64,000 nucleotides of DNA. Source: Escallonia rubra (lineage: Eukaryota; Streptophyta; Magnoliopsida; Escalloniales; Escalloniaceae). Made by a program: the position numbers and the translations under genes. Of the stretch, positions 21,032 through 32,869 are shown one piece after another. Location of the stretch: the NCBI GenBank assembly GCA_033065855.1, contig JAVXUO010003030.1, forward strand, positions 1-64,000. The letters are read 5' to 3'. The notes below the pieces were generated by a model. It searched no databases and was not told the DNA's origin. It saw only the letters and a program-made list of their open reading frames with translations. How positions within the stretch are numbered: position 1 is the first letter of the stretch; every line of letters starts with the position of its first letter.

Positions 21032-22031
21032 CAGTGGCGAAGCCAGAAACTGTGTACGGGGTGGGCACCTAATTGACAAAGGAAAAAAATTTCTAAGCCT
21101 AACTTTTGTGACAGTATATTGAACTTAATAAACAGACAACTCAAACGAGCGCAGGTCGAATAGACATGAGTGAAACACCCACAATTTTATGAGTAGTCAA
21201 TTTATACATTCACTTCCTACACCTGGTAAATCTAAAGGTAACCCAAAATTTGTTTGTCAATTTAATTCTAGATTACACACGACTGCATTTTATCGATCAA
21301 AATAAACTTCCTAATTTTTGTATCCTACCTTTTGTTGAACGCATAATCCATTTGCAAGTATGAAAGCATAAAGAAATAAAGGGACAATCTTATATTCCAT
21401 AATAATTTATTAAAATTTACTATACACAAGAGTCAACACGTAACAACATAGTTATATAAAGAGAATAAAGATTAAGACAATTACAGAGATAAAGATTGAC
21501 GTTGCGTCAATAAAATATAGTATAAAGACCGTTTATATAGGACGTTTATTTGAGTGTCATTCTTTTAATGCGTCTTTTATTTTGATTCTCTAATTTAAAC
21601 GTAATTTGTTAAAGTGTTGTATTTTTCTAGGCGTTTTAGTAAACGTATTTTAAGGGCATTTTTTGGATAAAATATTTATCTTTTGTGTTCATTTATCATA
21701 CCATCATATATTAGTACTAATATAAAACACATGGAGCTCTTTCAAGAAAATCATGACCATGAATTTAATCAATGGTTGAAATTCAAGCATTTAAGTCCAT
21801 AAACCCACCTTCCAACCCTTCTACAAACAGCCCCTCATCTGGACATCACCAGCCGCACCTCTCTCTCTCTTCCTCCCCCTCATCTGGACTTCACCATCTA
21901 CAAGACTACAACCATCCCCCTCATCATCTACAAGCAGTTGTGAAGGAGGCAGCAGGTGGGCACCAAGCAGTTGTGAAGGAGGCAGCAGGTGGGCACGTGC
22001 CCCCCTGTGCCCCTTGCTGCCTCCGCTACTG
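21032..22031. mobile_element. Tip100-like hAT nested in the solo LTR
   Basis: The termini are CAGTGGCGAAGCCAG and, inverted, CAGTAGCGGAGGCAG. They are flanked by a perfect 8-bp duplication GGTATATG (21024-21031 and 22032-22039). Length is 1000 bp with no transposase. CAG-GGCGGA-type ends with an 8-bp duplication fit Tip100-group hAT elements. The AT-rich left part and CT-rich right part show no gene. Confidence 0.85.
21930..21996. repeat. Tandem duplication, about 33 bp x 2
   Basis: The unit AAGCAGTTGTGAAGGAGGCA followed by GCAGGTGGGCAC occurs twice in a row just inside the right end of the Tip100-like element. It has created a duplicated peptide in a chance open frame and does not indicate a gene. 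Confidence 0.8.
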
Positions 22032-22189
22032 GGTATATGTACTGGAGAAGAAGCTGTGAGAAGGGGTGATAGTTGTCGTGGAAGGGGCTGTTTGCACCTT
22101 GTGGGTTTGTAGCCGTGGCAGCCATGGGACTGTCGTGTGACAGAGAGAAGAGCAGCCATGTGGCTGTATGAGGCGTGGGTTAAATGTGT

Positions 22190-22640
22190 GTTGGTGCAGT
22201 GAATAGTGGTGGTTAAACGGCGGTGTATGTGTGGGTGCTTGGAAGAGAAAGATAGAGAGAAACGTTTGTCGTGGGTGCAGCTGTATTGCGGTGTCGTGGA
22301 GTGATGTGTGTGAAGGGTGTGAAGGGTGTCTGGTGTGTGCTATTTGAGTGCAGTAGTGTGTGTTTGTACATGTTGTGAGTGTGTGCGTGAGGCTGCTTTG
22401 AAGACAGCCATGTGTGTGTTGTGTGCACAGATATGTACGTGTTGTGTGTTTAGGTTGTGTGTGTGAGTTGTGTGCTTATTTATGTGGGTACCAAGTGTCT
22501 CTCTGTGTGCGTATGGGTCTGTGTGTGTGGGTGTATTGTATGCATGGGTGTGTGTCTTGTGCGTAAGGGTGGGTGTGTAAGTGATGTGTGCATGTGTGTG
22601 TGCTGAATGAACAAAGTGTAAGGGTTGTGAGTGGTCTGTG
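22190..22640 (+). repeat. GT-rich low-complexity tract in the LTR
   Basis: Imperfect GTGT repeats mixed with GTGTGCGT and TGTGGGT words fill about 450 bp. They produce long threonine/histidine-rich open frames on the opposite strand that I regard as artefacts of composition. Confidence 0.7.
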
Positions 22641-24416
22641 AGGGAGTAGAGAGAGTACAGAGGAGGAGAAGAAGAAGAAGGGAAATACGGATCGGGTATC
22701 GAGTTAACGTTAAGTTCGGCACATGCTTTAGCTAGCACGCGGTTATCGTTACCAAGTAAAACTTTATAGTATAATACGTTAGTCTATATTAGAAATTGTG
22801 GCAAAGCGTATGTATTTTTAGTATTTTTTTGTAATTTCATAATTATAAAATTCTTTTGGAGCCTATAAACTCATGAAGAAGTACTGGAAAATCAGAGTAA
22901 TGTTCTTATGGTACAAATAAGTCCTATATTGAGTTTGGTGATTTTTAGAATTGATTTGCTATAATTTCCGTATCGCATTGGTTTTAACAAAATAAATAAT
23001 TTAAAAATAATTGTAATGCCTTTTAAATTTTGATTTCAATTTCAATAATTTTTATAAGTATTCTAAAGCTGTTACAAAAATTATGGGAATTTATTTTGAG
23101 CTAAAAGCAATTATGGCTATTTATGGGTTTTTCTTCCAATTCAAGAAATTAATTTAATTTGAAAATATTCAAAAATTCAGAAAATTCATATTTCGAATTT
23201 TTATAATTTTTTAAGATATAAAAGTGTTTTATTATAATTTGTTATGAATTCTAGAGTATCGTTACGCATTAAGGAGTGTATAGAAGTTTCGGTTAGGCTG
23301 GCCGGGTGCGAGACCCACTTTGAGTTACGTAATTTCGAAGTTAGAAGTGAACACGTGGTGGGTAGTTGTTATTAGGTTTATAGTATATTAGCATAAATTG
23401 TGTTTTAACAAATAAATTGTCAATCTAGGTTAATTAAAAGGATAATCTATTGAGGTTATGTAGCATCGCTTAGCTTGGATCGAGGTAACGATTTTCTCTC
23501 TGAACCCTATTTTATTGTTATGAATTCTAACAGCTTTACAAACTTCATCGAGTTCTGATTTTTATGATTGATATAAAAATATTTTCAAATTGCCCACGAA
23601 ACCCTAATTTGAGCCTTAAAGTGATTATTTGGAATTCATGTGTTTATTCTCATCTGTTTATTGATTCGATTATGGTAAAACATTTTCGATTGTATTTATT
23701 CCTTCAAAATGTTGACATAAGTTAGTAATCCTGGGAGTTATAAGAATGGTGTGTATTGTTGGTGTTATAAGGATAATCTGTTGGTTGGGTTAAACTAGTA
23801 CATAAATGGACTAGTCAGTGTACATATGCATATGTAAAGTGTATCGAGCACTACCGGGATGGCTTTGTTGTAGTGTACTGCTCATGTTCAATGTTACCTA
23901 TTTCTGTTTTATTATACCTGAAGTGTTTTGAATGACTATTGATTTGAGGGATCGAGATGATACTCGTCCTTATGTTTATATCAAATTGCTGTGACTTCAT
24001 CAAAAAGAAAATCTTTTGAAAATATGTTATTTGACTTAAATGAAAAAATCGTTCAAATCATTTTGATTGTTTTTTTTTTTTATAATCTTTGATCGAACTT
24101 ACTGGGCTCTCAAAAGCTCACTCTCGTTTGACTTCCTTTCCGCAGGTGATAGCCAGCATTAAGTTGCCTGAGAATGGATTTGAGCCAAGCGAGTGAATTT
24201 AATTTTTAATAATGATCATTAAGACCCCTGTACGGGTAAACTTCTCTAGCTTGTTAGTTAGATTTAAAAAGATTTGAGGAATTGTAATGATTAGAAGCTC
24301 TGACCTAAGTGTTAAAGTTGGTTATTTGAATCGAGGTTTGTATGTCTTTAAGTAGTGATTGTTTTAACGCTCCGGAAATTTAGGGTGTTAAAGCTCCAAA
24401 ATTTTGGGGTGTTACA

Positions 24417-25140
24417 AGCTATTCATCCAAGTAAATGGTGGTCCTAGACAATGTACTTCTGTGAGACCACGGTTCTAAATAAAGTTAGATAAAAATATGT
24501 GATCTGAATAGATATGTTTGTTTCATCCTGATTTTTCGATGTGTGAAAGGACTTGATTAAAAATCTCCTATATGTAGAAGTGGCCAGAAGTCTGTGCGAG
24601 AGTTTGGCTGATAGAGGTCCACATCTCTTCTCGTTACTCAACCATAGGATGGCCATAAACAAAGCCCGAGGTCCAACGAAGGGTGTTGTTTAGTAGGAAA
24701 GATATACGAATAACGTGTCTTGTTTGAGAAAGAATAATTCCTTTGAGTGGTGTTTTGCAGCCACCCATTGTCCGCCTTTTGATCCCTCAGGGTTAGTGCC
24801 ACTAAACAAAACGAAACCCTCTTTCCTAAATATATAAAAAAAACAAGAGCGATATGCAATTTTGTTTCTTGGAAAAAGAACTATATCAAGATCAGATGCT
24901 TTGTTGATTGAACTATTCGGGTTTGACCAAAACCCTGACAATTCCAGCTCAGAATTTTTATTGAATTTGAAGAGGTTGTTCTAGAACAAACAAGAGCGAT
25001 ATGCAATTTTGTTTCTTGGAAAAAGAACTATATCAAGATTAGATGCTTTGTTGATTGAACTGTTCGGGTTTGACCAAAACCCCGACAAGTCCAGCTCAAA
25101 AATTTTATTGAGTTTGAAGGGGTTGTTCCAAATTTTTATT
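24417..25140 (-). pseudogene. LINE AP endonuclease remnant with internal duplication
   Basis: On the minus strand the frame starts with SWNCQGFWSNPN, like the LSWNCQGLGNP start of L1 endonucleases. It passes through VYGHPMVE-like and CLGPPFTW blocks (the second near 24440), which match the conserved YGHP and G-x2-FTW motifs. Its first segment is present twice in tandem (period 147 bp). Several frame breaks make it inactive. Confidence 0.8.
24844..25137. repeat. Tandem duplication of the endonuclease start, period 147 bp
   Basis: CAAGAGCGATATGCAATTTT occurs at 24844 and again at 24991, and the following ~125 bp is near-identical in both copies. A further partial copy of about 30 bp (ATTGAGTTTGAAGGGGTTGT) follows near 25137. 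Few differences separate the copies, so the duplication is younger than the LINE. Confidence 0.85.
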
Positions 25141-28049
25141 GAGTTTGAAGGGGTTGTTCCAGGACAAACCCTGAAGCCTTTGGAGAGTATTCCTTCATTT
25201 TCAAGCTATAATAAAGGAGAAAGATGAAGGTCGCTTCCTTTTGAGGCCACAATTGCCTCTATAAATTTTAGCCGGTGTCAAAGAAATATAAAAAATATCT
25301 GGGGTTGTTGTTGGAGGAGTTGCAAAGCAACGATGATGCTTCCGAGGTAAAGTAACTTTCATCAGATTAAGAAGGAAAATTATATATGCAGGATCAAAAG
25401 TGGAGGATGCATACCTACTATGTTTCGAAGGTACATGTATTAAAGGTAAGCAGTAGGATTTGATTGTTTCCCTTTTTGACTTGGGGCCATAGTATATTTT
25501 ATTTGTTTGTAGTTAACATAAATTATGAAAATATGGTTTATATACTGGAATAGTAGATCCGTAACAGGTAAAGAGAGTCCCATATGACGTGAAAGTGCAA
25601 AGAAAAAAGATAAGAAGAAGATCAATGAGAATTGTGACCTAACAGTTGTGCTAGACCAATGATGCGAATCCTTTTGATTGGTTGATTAATTTCATGAAGT
25701 TCCTCAGTCATTTTATCTTATGACCTCTTTGAAGGTGATGTGGATGATGTATTGTTACTCGGATCAGAATAGTAGTCCATATAATCTTTATCGAGTTGTC
25801 CTTCCTTGAATTTATGTGTATTGACATTGAGTTCAGCTATTCCTTCAGGGAAGGCTTCATCATATGTTGGTGTGTAGGACCGAGTACCCGTAGAGAAAGA
25901 TTTACGAGAAAAAACTCATGTGTCTTTGCAGCATTTCGGTTTCCTTAACCGTGAGATTATAAATGACTTCCTTTGCATATTGAATCAGTTCTGAGAGCAT
26001 CTCCACTAGAGAAGGATCTTTTCTTATGGTACAACTTCTATAGTTGACAAATGAATCGAATATGTGTTGCAATCATTTTTCTAGAGAAAGCGAATTATGC
26101 TCCGGTGGTCCACGTTGAATGTTACAATTATTAGCATTGATAGCAGCTTCCATAAGTTTGGGCTGATCATTTGCAAAAGGACAGTTTCAGTTTGGATTTC
26201 ATGTCCACGGGTTCTTTTACTGGGCGTGTTTAAGTTGAGAAGAGGGAGTGAGAGGAAAAAGAGAGGTGAATGAAGATGTATGATCTTTTTTGGTAGAAAA
26301 GAGAGTGGTGTCTCAGTGGTAGAAGCTATTGAGATTAGTGAGAGGATTTATGATACATTCTATTTGGGGAAAAGAATTGTTTGATCCAACTAGGGAAGAG
26401 CCATGTTTGTGAAGACTGAAGGAGGTTGACTTACGGCCGTGTTTTGTGATGGTGAAGATCCGCTGCCATTGAAGTTTACGACAGTGGAAGACCAACTGCT
26501 TGCAAAAGTTTATGAAATTGCTCATTATGTGTTTAGACTCATTAATTACCAAACTTGGCCAGCAAGTTGATGAGTCCAGGTTCTTGTGGTTTATCTTAGG
26601 TAGAGAGTGATGCAACGGTGTTGTTTGGTGATCAAGGAAAGGGGGAAATGGGGAGCACTTAGTCCAATTGATTGTATCCTTCTGACTAATCTGAGGGATA
26701 ATAATGTAATATTTTTTGATCCTAGATATGAATGTTATGTGCGATTGTCGGAAGCTGGGATTATGTTGACTTCATCTTCATCCATAGGGCCTTCCAAAGC
26801 AGACCTGAAACTATCCTCGGGGGAGGATATTGGAGAAGCAGAAGGTGAGAATGATGAATATATGCAGTGTAGTTCAGGACCAAAAGGAGTTTCAATGGAT
26901 CCAAGTTATGATGTGCGGATGAAGTCTGTGTTCGGGAGAACCCTAATTGATGCCCTGTATAAAGAGTGGTTCTATTTGAACATGGGTGGATGAGGAATAT
27001 TGGCTTGACTACGGGCTGACTCATGTGCAAAAGCCCCAATTATTCCTATTTTAGATTTCATACTATTGTCCAACGAACGATTAATACACAACTGCACTTG
27101 AAACAAACAAGAAATGTCTTTTTGTAAGAACATTCAAGTTAGATGCTCAGATGGTTGAGAGGTAGGTGAAGACCTCTGCAAGAAGTGGCTGCCTGATATC
27201 TACCTTAATTTGTATCTCGAAGAAGTACTTTTGCTTGACCCTAACCGGCAATCAGTCAATGAAAATTACCTCCCCTATAAGGCTACATATCATCTGTGCC
27301 AAATTATGGGTATACAATCACTGGGTATGCTTGAAATACGGGCCCAAAGATCTGCCGAGGTGAAGGAAATGGATGCATAAATCAGATGAGGAGTCCAGGA
27401 TCGATGTAGTAGCAATTGGGCTTCATATTCAAACTGGAAGTAAAACAAGAAAATCTTCAGAAGTTTTTCTATTCAAACTCGGTGATTATCCATTGCATTT
27501 GTGATCCCCTAAATACTTTTCATCACAAATATAACCGATCAATACTCTTTTATTTCTCGATTGTTTAGCCATAACAAGATCTTCATTTGATTGGAGGAGA
27601 AGTCCTCTACGGGTGGGGAGGCCCTCGGGCAAAATAGAAGATGTTATTGATAGCGGTGTTGCGCCGGTGATGAGGATTCTTTGTGAAGACTTGGATATGA
27701 AGATTGATTATAGGTTGTTGGTGAAGAAGAGAGTGCACTGTGTGTGGTTCTTGGTGAAGGAGATGAGTCTGTATCCATGGTGTCCTGAGTCTCTGTTGCT
27801 ATAGGGGAGTGAATGGAGTTATTAGAACTGCCTAACCAATCTTGTTACATTTAATGGAGCCGTAATTTTCAGGGTATGAGGAGATGGATGATGATCATCA
27901 TTCTTACTAGTGGATTACGAGATTGAACCTGAAAGAAATGTTAGAGAAGAAAATATGGCAATAGGATGAAAAATAGAGGGAGAGAATTATAAACGAAGTC
28001 AACTATAGTTGACTCTCTCCTAAATAAAGCTGTTAGATAACATCTTTAT
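25141..28049 (-). pseudogene. LINE ORF1 and 5' region, degraded
   Basis: The minus strand around 27330-27170 reads GRSLGPYF and, further on, IKVDIRQPLLAEVF. These are recognisable relics of the ORF1 RNA-binding (DUF4283-like) region of plant L1 elements, where VRVEIDIRKPLP is usual. The DNA nearer 28049 is the 5' UTR. Long plus-strand open frames here (for example 26607-26993) are antisense to the LINE and have no family match. The parts between 25300 and 26600 are hard to read. Confidence 0.6.
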
Positions 28050-28063
28050 CTTGAACCAACAAC
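28050..28063. repeat. LINE target-site duplication, right copy
   Basis: CTTGAACCAACAAC, identical to 13585-13598. It marks the 5' end of the minus-strand LINE and shows that no bases were lost in insertion. Confidence 0.9.
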
Positions 28064-28449
28064 CCGCAACAGGTTTCTTCCGATTACTCTACCAACATTT
28101 CATCCCTTTAATTTTAAGTATTTTATTAGGCCAGCGTTGCATTATACATAAGCACACATGAGGCTGCAACCATCTCTCGCTTAGCTCTATCATTTAGATC
28201 TAGGGGGTTGTATATTCATTTTTGCTTGTTGTTCTTAAGAGTTCCGCTGATACCAACATGCAATTGTATGAGTGGTAGGTGGTGGCAACACGAGCTCCAG
28301 TGGTAAGTTTTCATATCAATGATTGAGCGGTGACAATGTGGTGAAGCCCGTATTTTTGCAGGAACCATCCCTCAGTAACTTAGATCCCAACAGTCATATG
28401 TGAAGGTCACCGATCCATGGTCATGGTGCTTCGGCATGGTAAAGGTTCA
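28064..28449. other. Intergenic, nothing recognised
   Basis: This short stretch lies between the LINE duplication and the next LTR. It shows no open frame or repeat that I can support. Confidence 0.5.
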
Positions 28450-30256
28450 TGTAGAGACCCCATTTTTGCATGACACGTCCATCTTAGTGTTATGTTGCAG
28501 GTGTAATCACTTCATCACCAGTATCATGCTTTGTTATGTTTATGGCTTGTTGTAGTATGTTTACATGGGTGTAAAATCATGAATTTTTCTTCTCTTGCAT
28601 TTCTATGCATGGTAGGAGTCAATTTTTTGTGCACGTACACAACATTATACTTTGATGAATTATAATTTTCTCTCTTCACAGACTAATTTATGTTCGTAAT
28701 ATCATTCAAAATATCTTTAAGTTAACTTTCCACGTATATATCATGAGCCTAACTTTGTTGAACATTAAACGTGATAATTAGGAGTTACCGAACTTGTTTC
28801 AAATCTGACACACCTTTAGTGTAAACTATATATCTCAAGTTATACTTAATATTTTGAGTATTCAATCTAAAAGTAAACTTCCATATATCCATTGATATAA
28901 ATTCGGCCTAAGTTGAACATCAAATGATAGTGAGACAAGCTTTCAAAGGTGCCTTATATGCACATTGATTCCGACACTCATTACATCGAGTGTATGAGGC
29001 GGTACAAGTACCCCAAAGAAGTAGCTACTGATCTTTTGGCTGGTACACCTTCCCTGAGTAATGCACAAAGGTCCTAAGATCCTTGTTATTGATTATTTTA
29101 AGAGGTTTAGGTCTATTTTGCATCCAAATTAAAGTCGGTTGTTTTAGCCTCGAAGGATTGCAAGGCTATAAATTAAGGACTTAGGCCTTATTCTAAAGGA
29201 GAAATCACCATGCACCACCTTGATTCTCTGTCAAAATTGCTTCAAACCCAGAAACTCTATCTTCATCATAAACTTTAGTTATTCAAAAAACCACAACAAA
29301 CCAATTCCACATCCATGAATGGGCGATTAAGGTGCTAAGCAATCAACTTTTCCTCACAAGTTAAAGATCAATCTTGTGAAGATCCATTCAAAGTCAAGCA
29401 ATCAAGATCTATATACAAGGCAACCTAATGTTTTCCTCTAAAGGTAATATTCCACAATATAGACCGCATGCTTTGGAGTTTACTATTGATTATTGTTCCT
29501 CTACTTTCTATGCGATTGAATTGATATATGGATGAGTAGTAGTGCACACTCTAAGCATTTACCTGTTTGATATTGATATTGAAACGTTATACGTGCAGTT
29601 ATTTCATATAATTATCTTGCCATGATAATTGAATGATTGTCAAATGCCCATCCCCTGATGTTGCTATTGTGTCCACTTCTTGATATCATGGAACTTTTTT
29701 TTTTCTTTCCCCAAGACATGACTTCTCAAATATTGTTTAACATCTCAAATACTATCTTTTTCATTAGTTAGTTTTGGTTGAAGATATAGTTTTGTAACCA
29801 AACACTCGAAGGAGTTCTCTGATATCAAATCTAGCCACAAACTCCGAACGTTAGTTTTCGATTGTCCAATGGATACATAGGAAATCTGGGCTCTGATTTA
29901 AGATTTGAATCCAGTATTATGTATTGTCATATGATTCCCATTTATTAGTCAAACTATGTTATCTTGCATGTGTAAGTTGTGAGCTTTTTTCCGTTTCTTT
30001 GGAAGCAAGATAATGAACTAACTCGGCAATATGAGTTAGGGTGTGATGGGCCCAATACCTCCCTTTCACATAACTTACTCCGGCCATGAGTCGATTCTAA
30101 GCTCTTCGGATTCCAGATTAGCTAGTTGTGTTTATAAAGTTAACTTATGTATTTTTTTTTTTTTTTAGTTTTTTCCGACTTTATGAAAATTAGGTGACGA
30201 CTCTTTTGTGAGTGAAAGGCAACAGGTTTTTCACCCCAAAAAGGCAAGTCGTCACA
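28450..30256 (+). mobile_element. Tat/Ogre-like gypsy 5' LTR
   Basis: The segment starts TGTAGAGACCCC and ends GTCGTCACA, directly before TGGCGACTCTACTAGGGA, which resembles the tRNA-Arg primer binding site used by Tat/Ogre elements. Length is about 1.8 kb. A primer site on the right makes this a plus-strand 5' LTR. No matching 3' LTR or polyprotein is found in the window, so the element is incomplete. The left border rests on the TG terminus only. Confidence 0.6.
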
Positions 30257-30274
30257 TGGCGACTCTACTAGGGA
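30257..30274 (+). promoter_or_regulatory. Primer binding site of the Tat/Ogre-like element
   Basis: TGGCGACTCTACTAGGGA follows the LTR without a gap. It is close to the TGGCGACTCTGCTGGGGA type site complementary to a plant tRNA-Arg. Confidence 0.6.
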
Positions 30275-30969
30275 TGTAGAAAATTAGACTCATGTTAGTT
30301 TTCCAATTTATCATGCTTACGTATGTTCATGCCCAATTTTTATGTGTTATCTTTTGGTAATCGTACATTTCATGTTGGTAGCTCATTATTCTACTAATTC
30401 GTTGCTATGTTTACATGCTTCATCTATCTTATACCAAATGACTAAAGTTTGAAAGACATTACTCACGCATGATGTTTTTACGCAACCCACATAATTTGAG
30501 GGTAATGGTTAAAACCCTTGGCCTTTTGAAAAAGCAAGGCGTATTTGACTATGCTCTCACCTATGTGGCAATCGAACCAAAGGGATTCCTAGCATCTGGT
30601 GTATAAAATAATTTACAAGATTATTAATGACTATCATGTCAATTGGCAGAGTTACAAAGAGACGTATATTGTGAGATATTGAGCCAAGAGAGAGACTTTA
30701 AACCGAAGCGAATTATAACCTGCACTCTCCCAACATATCATTTCTTATAGTACTCCTTCTGTACCCGATGCATACATTTTTATGCAAGACAGACAATCAC
30801 GTTGGTCGGCATTAATGTGTCTTAGCGGTACACTTGATGGGAATAATCCCATAGCAAAGTTACTAGTCTACCATATAATACACTTAGAAATTATACCGAC
30901 AGTACTGTCCTCCAGTATGATGTTTATTCTTTTTGTCATGGTTCCTGTAATATGATGTGATGTATGTTA
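30275..30969. other. Leader-like DNA after the LTR, no coding match
   Basis: This may be the untranslated leader of the Tat/Ogre-like element. It has no gag signature and no long open frame. Confidence 0.35.
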
Positions 30970-31342
30970 CTCCCTTCGTCTCACATAATTTTGATTAATT
31001 GTTTTTCACGCAAATTAATTAAGGATTTAAGTGATATATTGTGGGCTTTCTATTTTGCCCTTTAGAGAGAAGGGAGGAAGAAAGTCGGCCAGGAAAGAGA
31101 AAATAAATTAGTGGAGTGTTAAATGTGGAGAGAGAAATGAATAAAAAGTGTCATTAAGTGAGACATGAGAGAGAAAATGAGTTGATGGAGATTTATATGT
31201 GGAGAGAGAAATAGAATAAAAAAATTGTAAAAAGGGTAAATATGTAAAAGTACCTATAGAATTTTTCTTAATTTGCAAATGAGCAATTTTTGTAGGATGG
31301 CATAAAAAGGAAAACTGATAAAATTATGTGGGATTGAAGAAG
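30970..31342. mobile_element. Stowaway-type MITE (Tc1/mariner)
   Basis: The left end CTCCCTTCGTCTCACATAAT and the inverted right end CTTCTTCAATCCCACATAAT are mutual inverted repeats of the CTCCCTCCGT Stowaway type. The 373-bp element is flanked by the TA dinucleotide on both sides. It has no coding capacity. Confidence 0.85.
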
Positions 31343-32860
31343 TATCCATTTACCAATTATGTGCTATAATTAAGTTCTCTTATTAGGTGCTAGGTTTCTG
31401 TTCGTTTGAGTCATCTTTCCATTCCCGTTATTTCTTAAGGCAATCAAAACTCAAAAAGATCAAAATTTTGAAAGTCAACAAGTCAATTCGATGCTATTAG
31501 AAGTTTTCCTTAGGGAGTAAAAGTCAACTCAAATTTATTTTTTTGTGCCATTTTTTCTAGTAAGTCTAGGTGTTCATCCTTAACAAGTTGAGAATAATAC
31601 AAACATTGATTTTTTAGTTGACCAATCAATTTACAAAGCGACACCGCATATCAAAGCAACCCTATTTAAGAGTTAATAAAGAGATGATTCCGAAGTGAAG
31701 TGTAGTGGTTTATCTCCTTGAGACTTTGTTTTCACTCTTAGGGTCGCTATTCGCTTTCTTTCCAAACTTAAAATCGAATTTTCATTTTCTAAAAATTGAA
31801 TTCATAAATTTCATGGAAAATTTTGGTTGTGAATTTATGTATTCAATTAAAAATCCAAGAGGCTATCAAGGAGAGGCCGTGACTTCCTTTCATAGCTAAT
31901 CATATTGTCATTCATTATATACAAGCCTTTCCGACACTACTTTGTTCACCAAGTTAATGAGATGTCACTTGTGATGCCTACATTTTTTCTTGTTATTTAA
32001 GCTTAGACAATATTTCATAGCATGAGCTACTTCTCCAGAAAAGAAAAAGAAAAGACCCGATATATTAAAAACCTTAAAAAGGTTGGTATAGCCAAACATT
32101 AGGGTACAAAAAGAATAATAAAAAAAGCTCAAAAGAGATAGAGTTTTGCACGTGTCTTCATAAAAACAAGCATTACCAAATATTCCAGGCCAGTTTGACC
32201 ACCAATACTATGATGTTTATGTACGCTTGATTTTTCAACTTGATATCCATTTGAGCCCAAGTGATTTAGCCTATATTCCTTACCTTGATGGGGGGTAACT
32301 CTCTTTCTATGTGCATATGTTCAAGTATTGCTTTACAAATAAGACTCAACATGAAAGGTTTCTCTCTCGTATGAACCAAAATCTTGACGGTGGAAAAGAT
32401 GATGCTTCAAATCTTGATATTCTCAAGTTAAGAATAAAAAGGAGAAGAAGAAGTGTTGAAAAGAAAAGAAATAAACTACAAAACTTGACTTTTACTGAGC
32501 TCGAAGAACAAAAATCCAACATATTCAATAGTTTGAATTATGTCGATCCTGGCTGCCACAAGGGGACAGTAGACAGTTTAGTTATCGTCTAGGCTCGGTT
32601 GGGAACAACACGGGACTTCAGCTTAGTCACCCTCATCCACTATGTCATTATTTCAAATGCTTCATATGCTCGAGGACATGTTCTGGCACAAAAGCACCCG
32701 TATGAGAGGCATCGGAGGTCTTGCCTATTCTCTTGCCTTGAACAAATTTGACCAGCCATTCACCATGTTTCCACTTATCCACCATCGAAGTCCAAATAGC
32801 AAGGGCTAGTCCAAATTAACTCCATCATGCCACACATAAGCTGCGCATGTGCTCTTACTA
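31343..32860. other. Non-coding stretch with one unrecognised open frame
   Basis: The DNA is AT-rich. A plus-strand frame at 32311-32592 (93 codons) carries a basic helix-like run (LRIKRRRRSVEKKRNKL) but has no family match and no splice context that I can defend. The lead-in at about 32190-32290 reads FDHQYYDVYVRL in another frame. It may be a relic of the gypsy element to its left. Confidence 0.35.
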
Positions 32861-32869
32861 CACACAACC

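Larger units (their letters stand above)
20270..24416 (+). mobile_element. Gypsy-like solo LTR nested in the LINE
   Basis: The block begins TGTAACACCCC and ends with the exact complement GGGGTGTTACA, and it splits LINE endonuclease sequence, so both borders are firm. It has no gag or pol and no second copy beside it, which fits a solo LTR. Without its own hAT insertion it is about 3.1 kb. The possible 5-bp duplication (CACTA against AGCTA) has decayed. A conserved CTCAAAAGCTCAC...CCGCAGGTGATAG block near 24110 recurs reverse-complemented at about 57560-57610. The terminal words suggest a Tekay/Del-like Ty3/gypsy lineage, which is an inference. It is an old fossil. Confidence 0.65.
13599..28049 (-). 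mobile_element. Full-length but dead L1-type LINE, interrupted by nested insertions
   Basis: The element runs on the minus strand from about 28049 (5' end) to the poly(A) tail at 13599-13609. A 14-bp target duplication brackets it. After subtracting the insertions at 14613-15803, 16140-16717, 17218-18465 and 20270-24416, about 7.2 kb of LINE is left, a normal full length for a plant L1. Parts in transcription order: ORF1 remnants (about 27900-25140), AP endonuclease (from about 25125 to 24417, continuing past the LTR at 20269), reverse transcriptase (around 19193-18993) and a zinc-knuckle tail near 15900. Stops and frameshifts are frequent, so it cannot move by itself. Confidence 0.9.

Noticed and set aside
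22213-22738. Thr/His-rich frames on the minus strand
   Set aside because: They come from the GT-rich low-complexity tract of an LTR.
26607-26993. Plus-strand open frame of 128 codons
   Set aside because: It is antisense to the minus-strand LINE ORF1 region, has no family match and no splice context.
32311-32592. Basic, helix-like 93-codon frame
   Set aside because: I could not link it to any family, neighbouring exon or promoter; listed only inside the non-coding stretch.
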